Source of the DNA: Paraburkholderia sp. Tr-20389
GTDB taxonomy: Bacteria; Pseudomonadota; Gammaproteobacteria; Burkholderiales; Burkholderiaceae
Assembly (NCBI RefSeq): GCF_017104565.1
Contig: NZ_JAAGPD010000038.1
Span: 56,422 to 120,421 of the forward strand
Length of the DNA stretch: 64,000 nt
Reading direction: 5' to 3'
Shown here: positions 56,031 through 63,848 of the stretch, one piece after another
Position numbering within the stretch: position 1 is the stretch's first letter
Layout of the letters: the number at the start of each line of letters is the position of its first letter
Position numbers and translations under genes: made by a program
The notes under the pieces: model-generated
What the model was told of the DNA's origin: nothing
Database searches by the model: none
Seen by the model: only the letters and a program-made list of their open reading frames with translations

Positions 56031-56078
56031 ACGGACGTTGCCCGGGACCGGGATTAGGGCGACGTCCGTTCTTTTTTC
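56031..56078 (+). terminator. Intrinsic terminator after fcl, inside the polysaccharide locus
   Basis: ACGGACGT (56031-56038) plus GCCC, 13-nt loop, GGGC plus ACGTCCGT (56063-56070), followed by TCTTTTTT. The 8-bp and 4-bp helices are separated by a T/G mismatch. It splits the locus into an upstream sugar-nucleotide/export unit and a downstream glycosyltransferase unit. Confidence 0.8.
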
Positions 56079-56119
56079 AAGGCAACCGACAGATTCGACA
56101 GAATGAGGACTGTAAGAAC

Positions 56120-57262
56120 ATGAGCGCGTCAGTCACGATCTTCCACAACGTTGTGTGGTCACGGCACAAGGGAGCCGTGTTCTCCGCGTTGCACAACATC
56201 TCGGCATCGGGGGCGATCAGCTATTCGATGGTGCAGATCGCGGACACGGAACATGACCGCATCGGGTTTTCGGACGTCGACTATTCGTTTCATCGTTATC
56301 CGATGCACAAGCTGTTCGACGGCTGCTACGAGGACGTGCCGCGCTGGCGCCTGACCGTGCGCCTCGTGTGGGAAGTCCTGAAGGCGAAGTCGGATCTGAT
56401 CGTGCTGCCCGGCTATCACCGCCCCGAGTACTGGGCGATGCTCGCCGCGTGCGTCGTGACGGGCAAGCGGCGCGCCGTGTTCTGCGATTCGACGGCGCGC
56501 GACCGTCCGAAGCGGCTCATCACGTCGATTCCCAAGCGCGTGTTTTTCTCGCTGTGCGACGGCTACTTCGGTTTCGGCGAGCGCAGCCGCGATTACCTGA
56601 TGTCGCTCGGCGCGAAGCGCGAGAAGATCTTCATTCCCTGTCAGGCGGCCGCGCTGCCCGTCACCTTTTCGCCGGAGCGCGCGCTCGCCGAGCGCGTGCG
56701 GTATCGCGCGGGCAACCCGACCGTGTTTCTGTACGTCGGGCGGCTGTCGGAAGAGAAGGGCATCACGACGCTGATCGACGCGTTCGCGGGCATCGCGAAG
56801 CGCCTGCACGATCCGCAACTGCGCATCGTCGGCACGGGGCCGCTCGAACGCGACTTGCGCAAGCGGGTGACCGAGCTGGGCCTCGACGGAGCGATCACCT
56901 TCGTCGGCAGTCTTCAGGACGAGCCGCTTTCGCGCGAATACTACGGCGCGACCTGCATGGTGCTGCCGAGCCGCAGCGAACCGTGGGGGCTCGTCGTCAA
57001 CGAGTCGCTTGCGCATGGCTGTCCCGTCGTCGTCAGCGAGAGCTGCGGCTGCGTGCCGGAACTCGTGCATGAAGGCGAGAGCGGCTACGCGTTCACGGCA
57101 GGGGACGTGGCGGGCCTGCAGCGTACGCTGCTGAAGGCAACGGAAGCATTCGCCGATGCCGAAGCATCGGCCCATCGCTGCATGGACGTGATACGGCGTT
57201 TCGATCCGCCGTCAGCGGCGGCCAACATCGCGCGCGGCTGCGCGCTGATGCTGGGTACGTGA
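56120..57262 (+). CDS. Glycosyltransferase family 4-like
   Basis: 380 residues. A GT-B fold is read from the C-terminal donor-binding half: FLYVGRLSEEKGITTLIDAF, IVGTGPLERDLRKRVTELGL, and the EX7E motif in SRSEPWGLVVNESLAHGCPV, followed by VVSESCGCVPELVHEGESGY. The N-terminal acceptor half starts MSASVTIFHNVVWSRHKGAV. It transfers a sugar from a nucleotide donor onto the growing lipid-linked repeat on the inner-membrane face. Donor and acceptor are not predictable. A weak AGGA lies upstream. It is the first gene after the internal terminator. Confidence 0.85.
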   Translation: MSASVTIFHNVVWSRHKGAVFSALHNISASGAISYSMVQIADTEHDRIGFSDVDYSFHRYPMHKLFDGCYEDVPRWRLTVRLVWEVLKAKSDLIVLPGYHRPEYWAMLAACVVTGKRRAVFCDSTARDRPKRLITSIPKRVFFSLCDGYFGFGERSRDYLMSLGAKREKIFIPCQAAALPVTFSPERALAERVRYRAGNPTVFLYVGRLSEEKGITTLIDAFAGIAKRLHDPQLRIVGTGPLERDLRKRVTELGLDGAITFVGSLQDEPLSREYYGATCMVLPSRSEPWGLVVNESLAHGCPVVVSESCGCVPELVHEGESGYAFTAGDVAGLQRTLLKATEAFADAEASAHRCMDVIRRFDPPSAAANIARGCALMLGT

Positions 57263-57372
57263 GATCGAGGGCACGCGCGGTTCCGGCTCGAGCATACCGG
57301 GCCGCGTCGGGAACGGGGTAGGCGTAGCGCTGTCCGCTGCCGCATGACGGACACTCGTCGTGGAAGTCCAAT

Positions 57373-58680
57373 ATGAAGATCCTGATTTATGGCCTCAATT
57401 ACGCGCCCGAACTCTCAGGCACGGGGAAGTACACAGCTGAGATGGCGCAGATGCTGGCGGAGTGCGGTCATGAAGTGCGCGTCGTTTGCGCGCCGCCGTA
57501 TTACCCGGAATGGAAGGTAGCGGAAGGTTATTCGATGTGGCGCTATGGGCGCGACACCCTGCGCGGCGTACGCATCTGGCGCGCGCCGTTGTGGGTGCCG
57601 TCGCAGCCCAGCGGCCTGAAGCGCATGGTGCATCTGGCGTCCTTCGCGCTGGCGTCGCTGCCGCTGCTCGCACGGCAGATTGCGTGGCGGCCCGGCGCCG
57701 TGATGCTGATCGCACCGACGATGGCCTGCGCCCCCGGCGCGCTGGCGCTGGCGCGCGTGACGGGCGCGAAGGCGTGGCTGCATATCCAGGACTACGAGGT
57801 CGACGCCGCGTTCGATCTGGGCCTGCTGAAGAGCGGGCGCGCCGCGCGTCTTGCGTACTGGATCGAGCGGCTCGTGCTGAAGCGCTTCGACGTGGTGTCG
57901 TCGATTTCGAACCAGATGGTCGGCCGCGCGGTCAGCAAAGGCGTCGATGCGTCAAAGACCGAGTTCCTGCCGAACTGGGTCGATACGCGCGACATCTTTC
58001 CGCTTGGCCGCGTGAGCGAATACCGCGAAGCGCTCGGCATTCCGGCGAGCAATACGGTGGTCCTGTACTCGGGCAACATGGGCGCGAAGCAGGGTATCGA
58101 AACGCTCGCGCAGGCGGCTGCGTCGCTGGCTTCGCGCGACGACATCAGCTTCGTGTTCTGCGGCAACGGCGCGGCGCGGGACGATCTCGTCAAGCGTTGC
58201 GAGGGCTTGCGCAACTGCCGCTTTTTACCGCTGCAGCCGGCGTCGTCGCTCAACGAACTGCTCAATGTCGCGGATATTCACGTGCTGCCGCAGCGTAGCG
58301 ACGCAGCCGACCTCGTGATGCCGTCGAAGCTGACGGGCATGCTGGCGAGCGGCGGCGCGGTGATCGCGATGGCGCGCGCAGGCACGGCGCTGTACGAGGC
58401 CGTCGCGAACAACGGCGTGACCGTGCTGCCCGAAGATACGCCCGCGCTCGTCGAAGCGATCGCGATGCTCGCCGGAGACACGGCGCGGCGCGCCGCGATC
58501 GGCGCGGCCGGGCGGCGCTATGCGGAGACGATGCTGTCGCCCCTCTCGACGCTGCTCACGCTCGATACGCGCCTTGCGCTGCTGACGGGCGACGATGCAA
58601 CGGCTGCGAAGCCGGTCGCGGCGCCGTTGACGAATGCGCCGATCCTGCCGGCGCGCGTCGAGGAGTCGGAAGTGGAGTGA
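57373..58680 (+). CDS. wcaI: Colanic-acid WcaI-like glycosyltransferase (putative fucosyltransferase)
   Basis: 435 residues from the ATG at 57373. The N-terminus KILIYGLNYAPELSGTGKYT, then APPYYPEWKVAEGYSMW, is the hallmark of the WcaI branch of GT-B enzymes. Further marks are AWLHIQDYEVDAAFDLGLLK, VLYSGNMGAKQGIETLAQAA and DIHVLPQRSDAADLVMPSKL. WcaI in E. coli is annotated as a colanic acid fucosyltransferase, which fits gmd and fcl upstream. The last 30 residues are an Ala/Pro-rich tail. A perfect terminator hairpin follows 40 bp downstream. Confidence 0.88.
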   Translation: MKILIYGLNYAPELSGTGKYTAEMAQMLAECGHEVRVVCAPPYYPEWKVAEGYSMWRYGRDTLRGVRIWRAPLWVPSQPSGLKRMVHLASFALASLPLLARQIAWRPGAVMLIAPTMACAPGALALARVTGAKAWLHIQDYEVDAAFDLGLLKSGRAARLAYWIERLVLKRFDVVSSISNQMVGRAVSKGVDASKTEFLPNWVDTRDIFPLGRVSEYREALGIPASNTVVLYSGNMGAKQGIETLAQAAASLASRDDISFVFCGNGAARDDLVKRCEGLRNCRFLPLQPASSLNELLNVADIHVLPQRSDAADLVMPSKLTGMLASGGAVIAMARAGTALYEAVANNGVTVLPEDTPALVEAIAMLAGDTARRAAIGAAGRRYAETMLSPLSTLLTLDTRLALLTGDDATAAKPVAAPLTNAPILPARVEESEVE

Positions 58681-58719
58681 TGGAGCGACGCGCGCGGGTA
58701 CGCGGTTGCCGGAAAGAGA

Positions 58720-58773
58720 GAAGGCCGCAGGCGGACCGTCATCTGACGATTCGCCTGCGGCCTTCGGTTTTTG
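58720..58773. terminator. Intrinsic terminator after the WcaI-like gene
   Basis: GAAGGCCGCAGGCG (58720-58733), 18-nt loop, CGCCTGCGGCCTTC (58752-58765), then GGTTTTTG: a perfect 14-bp stem. It lies between the wcaI-like gene and the convergent exported-protein gene. Confidence 0.88.
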
Positions 58774-58818
58774 CGTGAACTGTGCGGGTTGCCTGGATTG
58801 CGTAAGGTGGAGCGTGTC

Positions 58819-59424
58819 TTACCAGGGCGACTTGAACACGTCGCGTCCCGCGCGCTGGCTGTACGGATCGCTGTACACCGCGGTTGCGGCGCCGCCCGCA
58901 GCGGCTGCGTTGACAGGGCCGCCGCGCTGTGCGGCGCCACCCGCAGCCGCGCCGCCGCGAGCCGGGCGCCGGATCGCGCCGCCAGCTGCCGCCTCCGGAC
59001 CATTGCCACCCACCGCCGCTGACGGGCCGCCTGCTGCCTGCGTATTGGGCTTCGCGGCGCGCATGCGCTCGGTGTTGAGCAGCGAGTAGCGCTGCGCATC
59101 GGGTGTCGCGCCTTCCATGTTGTAGCCGCCGACCGCCATCGACGGTCCGCCGAGCAGACGCTGCGCGTCTTCCTGCGTGCGCTGCGCGGCCGTCTTGGAC
59201 ACTGGCGCGCCGTTGCCGTTGTTATTACCCGCGTTCTTGCCGTTGTTAGCGGCCGCGTTCTGCCCGTTGCCCTGCGCGGCATTGTTCTGCGCATGCGCGT
59301 GCGGCATCAGCACGAGCGCCGACGCGAGCGCCACGCACATCAGCAGCACGCGCGAGCGCAACCCGGCGTGCCGGGACGCATGCGCGAGCGCCGAGGCTTG
59401 CCGCGAGCGAAGATGAGCAGCCAT
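58819..59424 (-). CDS. Exported Ala/Gly/Asn-rich low-complexity protein, function unknown
   Basis: 201 residues from the ATG at 59424, with AGGAGGACGACA upstream. A basic N-terminus leads to a signal peptide (RVLLMCVALASALVLMPHAHA, cleavage likely after the second AHA). An Asn/Gly/Gln-rich stretch follows (NNAAQGNGQNAAANNGKNAG). A folded-looking core contains QRTQEDAQRLLGGPSMAVGG and SLLNTERMRAAKPN. The end is Gly/Ala-rich, finishing YSDPYSQRAGRDVFKSPW. No family is recognised. It is located between glycosyltransferase and acetyltransferase genes on the opposite strand, so a periplasmic role in the polymer machinery is only a guess. Its C-terminus resembles that of the right-edge protein. Confidence 0.7.
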   Translation of the reverse strand: MAAHLRSRQASALAHASRHAGLRSRVLLMCVALASALVLMPHAHAQNNAAQGNGQNAAANNGKNAGNNNGNGAPVSKTAAQRTQEDAQRLLGGPSMAVGGYNMEGATPDAQRYSLLNTERMRAAKPNTQAAGGPSAAVGGNGPEAAAGGAIRRPARGGAAAGGAAQRGGPVNAAAAGGAATAVYSDPYSQRAGRDVFKSPW

Positions 59425-59635
59425 TGTCGTCGTCCTCCTGCAAACGTCATGAAGCCTGTTGCCATGTTGATACGGACACTCTGCATCGATCCGCCAAAGT
59501 TCCGCACGGCACGGACAGCCGTCGTCCACGCGCGCGCGTGAGCCAGATAATCAAACGACAGGGCGCGCAATGTCCGGCCTGGCGACACAACCGGATGACG
59601 AGTCGGCGATGCGCCTCCATCGATTGGAGAAGACT

Positions 59636-60349
59636 ATGGATAACACGTTCGGCCCGACCCTCGGTCGGGCAGCGGACGGCCAGGACGCGCGGATGAAAGA
59701 CCAGCATGCCGCGCGCGCATCCGAGGCCGCAGCGCCGCCCGATTCGCCCTTGCACGACGCTTCTGTTGCGACGCAGCCGCCGGGCCGCGTGATCGACCTG
59801 AGCCTCGCGGGCAAGGGCAATTACGTCTCGTCGCGCGGTTTTCTCACCGAGCTGATCTGGTTCTTCATCGAAGCGTGCGTGATCAACAACAAGCTGCTGC
59901 CCGTGTCGTCGGTGCGCGTCGCGCTGCTGAGGCTGTTCGGCGCGAAGATCGGCGCGAACTGCCGTTTCGTGCATCCCGTGCGCGTGAAGGCGCCGTGGAA
60001 TCTCACGGTCGGCGACAACTGCTGGTTCGGCGTCGACGTGTGGATCTACAACCAGGCTCCCATCCGCATCGGCTCGAATGTCTGCATCTCGCAAGGCAGC
60101 TTTCTGAGCGCGGGTTCGCATGACATGCGAACAAACATGGATCTGTGCGTGGCGCCCATCGTCATCGAGGACGGCGCGTGGATCTCGTCGAAGTGCGTCG
60201 TGCAGATGGGCGTGACGATCGGTCGTTCGGCTGTCGTGACGCCGCTGTCCGTCGTGCACCGTTCGCTAGAGGCGGAAGGCGTGTATGGCGGCAATCCGTG
60301 CCGCTTCATCCGCAAGCGTTTTGACGCGGATGTGGGGCGCGCCTCATAA
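59636..60349 (+). CDS. wcaF: WcaF-like O-acetyltransferase (hexapeptide-repeat, LbH fold)
   Basis: 237 residues from the ATG at 59636, with GGAGAAG upstream. The first 65 residues are disordered and absent from WcaF of E. coli. The conserved part starts VIDLSLAGKGNYVSSRGFLT. The left-handed beta helix shows hexapeptide-type repeats: IGANCRFVHPVRVKAPWNLT, VGDNCWFGVDVWIYNQAPIR, IGSNVCISQGSFLSAGSHDM, IEDGAWISSKCVVQMGVTIG, and the catalytic His in AGSHD. It ends with GVYGGNPCRFIRKRF. It probably acetylates the polysaccharide repeat with acetyl-CoA. Confidence 0.87.
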   Translation: MDNTFGPTLGRAADGQDARMKDQHAARASEAAAPPDSPLHDASVATQPPGRVIDLSLAGKGNYVSSRGFLTELIWFFIEACVINNKLLPVSSVRVALLRLFGAKIGANCRFVHPVRVKAPWNLTVGDNCWFGVDVWIYNQAPIRIGSNVCISQGSFLSAGSHDMRTNMDLCVAPIVIEDGAWISSKCVVQMGVTIGRSAVVTPLSVVHRSLEAEGVYGGNPCRFIRKRFDADVGRAS

Positions 60350-60605
60350 CTTTTCACGGGATGCATGGTTCTGTCTGCCGGAAGCGCGAAGTTGGCGGAT
60401 GAACTGCCTTACGCAGCGCCATCATCCTACGTAAGCACTGGCTGGCGCGGGAACGTAGTATGCGGTCTCTGGCGCCCTGCTCGTGTAAACCCACAGGGCG
60501 TTGCTGCATGACGAGCCTGTCTCGCATGCGCGGCGGGGGGCCAGAACGGACGCTGCTTCACGCGGCCGTACAAGGTACGAACAGAACACAAGCTGGGAGC
60601 AGGGG

Positions 60606-62348
60606 ATGTTGATCGATACCCGCAGTGTCGAACAGGGCGTCGCTGTGTCGACGACGGTATGCATCATCGGGGCTGGTGTCGCGGGTATCACGCTCGCGAT
60701 GGAACTGGACCGCGCGGGCATCGAATGCTGCCTGCTCGAAAGCGGCGGTTACAAGGCCGACGACGAAACGCGCGATCTCTATCGCGGTGAAAACGTCGGC
60801 ATCCCCTACACCTTCGCGGACGGCTGCAGGAGCCGCTATCTCGGCGGCAGCAGCAATTGCTGGGGCGGCTGGTGCCGGCCCCTCGACCCGTGGGACTTCG
60901 ACAAGAAGGACTGGGTCGCGCACAGCGGCTGGCCGTTCGGCCTCGAAGAACTCGCGCCGTACTATCTGCGCACACATGCGTTGCTCAAGCTCGGCCCGCA
61001 CAATTTCGATCCTGCGTGGTGGGAGCAGCAGATCAACCGCCACGACGTGCGCCGCTATCCGTTGAGTTCGGGTAACGTGCGCGACACCGTTTCGCAGTTC
61101 AGCCCGCCCGTGCGTTTCGGCAAGGTGTATCGCGAGGTGTTGCGGCGCTCGGAGCGCGTGCGCGTGTTCCTGTACGCGAACGTCGTCAACATCGACACCG
61201 ATGCGCAGGCGACGGAAGTCACGGGTGTCGAAGTCGCGACGCTCACGGGCAAGCGGTTTCGCGTGAATGCGAAAGTCTTCGTGCTCGCGACGGGCGGCAT
61301 CGAAAATGCACGGCTGCTGCTGGCGTCGAACAAGGTGCAGGCGGCGGGTCTCGGCAACGGCAACGATCTGGTGGGTCGCTTCTTCATGGATCATCCGCGC
61401 CTGATGACGGGTACGGTGAAGTTCTCGAAGGAATGGGCGCGCAACAAGCTCTACGACATCAAGTACCACTATCAGAACCCGGTGGTCGCGGCGCACGGCA
61501 CGCATATCTCGTCGCAGTTCGCGCTGACGCACGACGTGATCAAGCGCGAGAAGCTGCTCAATTCGCGTGTCTGGTTCTTCTCGCGTTTCTTCGGCGAGGG
61601 CAGCGCGGGATCGGAGGCGCTGATCCGCTGCCGCGAGGCGCTGCATCGCAAGGAACAGCCGGGCCGCCGCGCGCGCGACGACTATCTGACGATGGCCGCG
61701 CATCCCGTCGATACCGTCGGCTTCGGTCTCACGCGCCTGCTGCAGTTGCGCGCGCTGATCTCGGACGTGAAGCTGCAGGCGATCGTCGAAGCGGAACCGA
61801 ACCGCGACAGCCGCGTCACGCTGTCGGACCGCAAGGACAGTCTCGGCCTGCCGCGCGTGAAAGTGGACTGGCGGCTCACTGAACTCGTGCAACGCACGTT
61901 CGACCGCACGTTCCAGCTACTTGCCGACGAACTGAAAATGATGGGCGTCGGAGAAGTCGAACTCGACGAACCGCTCATGGGCCGCGCATGGCCGGCGAAA
62001 CTCGAAGGCACATGGCATCACATGGGCACGACGCGGATGCACGATTCGCCGCGCGAAGGCGTCGTCGATCGCGACTGCAAGATGCATGGCGTGAGCAATC
62101 TGTATGTCGCGGGCAGTTCGGTGTTCCCGACGGTCGGCGCGAATTTCCCGACCATCACGATTTCGGCGCTCGCGTTGCGGCTGGGGGAGCATCTGGTGCA
62201 GCGGCTGGGCAAACCCGATACCGCGACCATTGTGCCCATCGGCGACGCGGCCAGCATGCGCTTCGGCGGCGTGGCGAGTGCGGAGCTGGGCAAGCTGCCT
62301 ATTGCGGCGCAGTCGCTGGTCAGGGCAGGGGGCAACGAGGCGATGTGA
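60606..62348 (+). CDS. GMC-family FAD-dependent oxidoreductase in the exopolysaccharide locus
   Basis: 580 residues from the ATG at 60606, with GGGAGCAGGGG upstream. The FAD Rossmann motif VCIIGAGVAGITLAMELDRA (about 18-37) is followed by the GMC loop RSRYLGGSSNCWGGWCRP. The C-terminal GMC domain has the catalytic His471/472 in TWHHMGTTRMHDS and an Asn513 partner in VGANFPTITISALA, the His/Asn pairing found in many GMC enzymes. Substrates of the family are alcohols and sugar hydroxyls, for example glucose or gluconate. No signal peptide is obvious. The position between an acetyltransferase and a glycosyltransferase implies oxidation of a sugar of the repeat or of its lipid-linked precursor. 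This is inference. Confidence 0.88.
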   Translation: MLIDTRSVEQGVAVSTTVCIIGAGVAGITLAMELDRAGIECCLLESGGYKADDETRDLYRGENVGIPYTFADGCRSRYLGGSSNCWGGWCRPLDPWDFDKKDWVAHSGWPFGLEELAPYYLRTHALLKLGPHNFDPAWWEQQINRHDVRRYPLSSGNVRDTVSQFSPPVRFGKVYREVLRRSERVRVFLYANVVNIDTDAQATEVTGVEVATLTGKRFRVNAKVFVLATGGIENARLLLASNKVQAAGLGNGNDLVGRFFMDHPRLMTGTVKFSKEWARNKLYDIKYHYQNPVVAAHGTHISSQFALTHDVIKREKLLNSRVWFFSRFFGEGSAGSEALIRCREALHRKEQPGRRARDDYLTMAAHPVDTVGFGLTRLLQLRALISDVKLQAIVEAEPNRDSRVTLSDRKDSLGLPRVKVDWRLTELVQRTFDRTFQLLADELKMMGVGEVELDEPLMGRAWPAKLEGTWHHMGTTRMHDSPREGVVDRDCKMHGVSNLYVAGSSVFPTVGANFPTITISALALRLGEHLVQRLGKPDTATIVPIGDAASMRFGGVASAELGKLPIAAQSLVRAGGNEAM

Positions 62349-62403
62349 CGCGACGGCCCGCCCTCGAGAAGACCGTGCGCTATCAGGAACGGTAGCGCCA
62401 AAG

Positions 62404-62435
62404 AAAAATCCCGCGATGCAGGTCGCGGGATTTTT
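62404..62435. terminator. Bidirectional intrinsic terminator between GMC oxidoreductase and glycosyltransferase genes
   Basis: AAAAATCCCGCGA (62404-62416), TGCAGG loop, TCGCGGGATTTTT (62423-62435) with T7 on the plus strand and T5 on the minus strand. It serves both convergent genes. Confidence 0.9.
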
Positions 62436-62485
62436 TTATGGCGCTTTCGCTACGTCGGGCGACGTGCGCAAAAGCGCGCAGTCGC

Positions 62486-63754
62486 TCAACTCACCGACGG
62501 CTCCCTCTGCGCCGGTGCCTTCGCGACCTTCGACACCATCGCGGCTCCCCCCGGCGTATTCTGCGGCGTCTGCTGATCGCCGGGGCGCGCCGCCGTTGCC
62601 GCGCTCGCCTGCGGCTGCAATAGCGCCGTCAACGAATCGACCATGCTCGCAATCCCGAAGCGTGCATCGAACGTTTTGCGCGCCTGCTCGCGCATGTTCG
62701 CCTTCGCGGCAGCATCGAGCGAATGCCAGTTCAGCAGGTTGCGCTGGGTGCCGTTGATCGTATCGCTGGAAACGAAGCCCGCCTGATCGTTCTCCACCTC
62801 GCGCCACACCCCGACCTTGTCCGACAGCAACACGGGCAGGCCGCACGCCAGCGCCTCGGCGACGGCCACGCCGAAGTTCTCCTGATGCGAAGGCAGCGCG
62901 AACACATCGCTCGCATAGAAGGCGCCCCATTTCAGGTCGCCTTGCAGCATGCCCGGCCACGCGATCCGTTCCTCGATTCCGCACGAGCGCGCGAGCGCCT
63001 GCAAAGGCCGCTGCCAGCCTGTCGCATCGGGCCCGGCGATCACGAGATGTGCGTCGGGGTCGCGCTGCGCATGATCGGCGAAAGCGTGTATCAGCAGATC
63101 GCAGCCCTTCTTCTCGTGAATGCGCCCGAGAAACAGCACGATCCGCTTGCCGCGTAACTGCGGATACGCGCTCAGGAACACTTCGCGCAGCGCCTGCGCA
63201 TGCGGCGGCGGTGCGTTGGTGCCGAACGGCACGACACGCTCGTTTGCGCGATACAGCCAGAACGACTGACGCGCGAGCAGCCTCTCTTCCTCGGTCGTGA
63301 AGATCACCGCGGCCGCATCGCGCAGCACGCGATATTCGGCCCAAGGCCAGTACGCCCATTTCTTCAGATGCTTGAGCGGATACGTACGCTTGAAATACGG
63401 ATCGAGCATGCCGTGCGTGTACACGTAGTACGGCACCTTCGCCGCGCGCAGCGCACGCCACGCGCCGAAGCCGTGGTACTGCCACAGTCCATGCACGATC
63501 ACGGCATCGAAACGCGGCGCTTCGCGGCTGAGCCACGGCGCGTAGGCGGGCGTGAAGCCGTAGTAGTTGCGGCCCGGACCGAGCGCATGCACGGGCAACG
63601 GGAAGTCGCGCACATACGGCGCATCGGCGGCATCGAGCGACACGACCTCGATCTCGTGGCCCAGCGACGCCATCGCGACGCCGCTCTGTCGTACACCTTC
63701 AGTCGGTCCGCCTGCCCGCGGATCGACTGTCGAAAGTAGATGAAGAATTTTCAT
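62486..63754 (-). CDS. Glycosyltransferase family 4-like
   Basis: 422 residues from the ATG at 63754 (MKILHLLSTVDPRAGGPTEG). GT-B fold: the N-terminal glycine-rich loop DPRAGGPTEGVRQSGVAMAS, VHGLWQYHGFGAW, YYVYTHGMLDPYFKRTYPLK, then the donor half RIVLFLGRIHEKKGCDLLIH, VIAGPDATGWQRPLQAL, and the EX7E region SHQENFGVAVAEALACGLPV with LLSDKVGVWREVE. A 40-residue Ala/Pro/Gln-rich tail is unusual. It likely adds another sugar to the repeat unit. It is convergent with the GMC oxidoreductase gene. The frame extends upstream, but that part is not homologous. Confidence 0.87.
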   Translation of the reverse strand: MKILHLLSTVDPRAGGPTEGVRQSGVAMASLGHEIEVVSLDAADAPYVRDFPLPVHALGPGRNYYGFTPAYAPWLSREAPRFDAVIVHGLWQYHGFGAWRALRAAKVPYYVYTHGMLDPYFKRTYPLKHLKKWAYWPWAEYRVLRDAAAVIFTTEEERLLARQSFWLYRANERVVPFGTNAPPPHAQALREVFLSAYPQLRGKRIVLFLGRIHEKKGCDLLIHAFADHAQRDPDAHLVIAGPDATGWQRPLQALARSCGIEERIAWPGMLQGDLKWGAFYASDVFALPSHQENFGVAVAEALACGLPVLLSDKVGVWREVENDQAGFVSSDTINGTQRNLLNWHSLDAAAKANMREQARKTFDARFGIASMVDSLTALLQPQASAATAARPGDQQTPQNTPGGAAMVSKVAKAPAQREPSVS

Positions 63755-63848
63755 TGGCGAATAACACGGCGTAGTGCGAAAAGAACCGGCGCTGCCGGGC
63801 GATGATGCGAGGCCATCTGCGTGATGCGCGTCATGCACCTGGGTGCAT

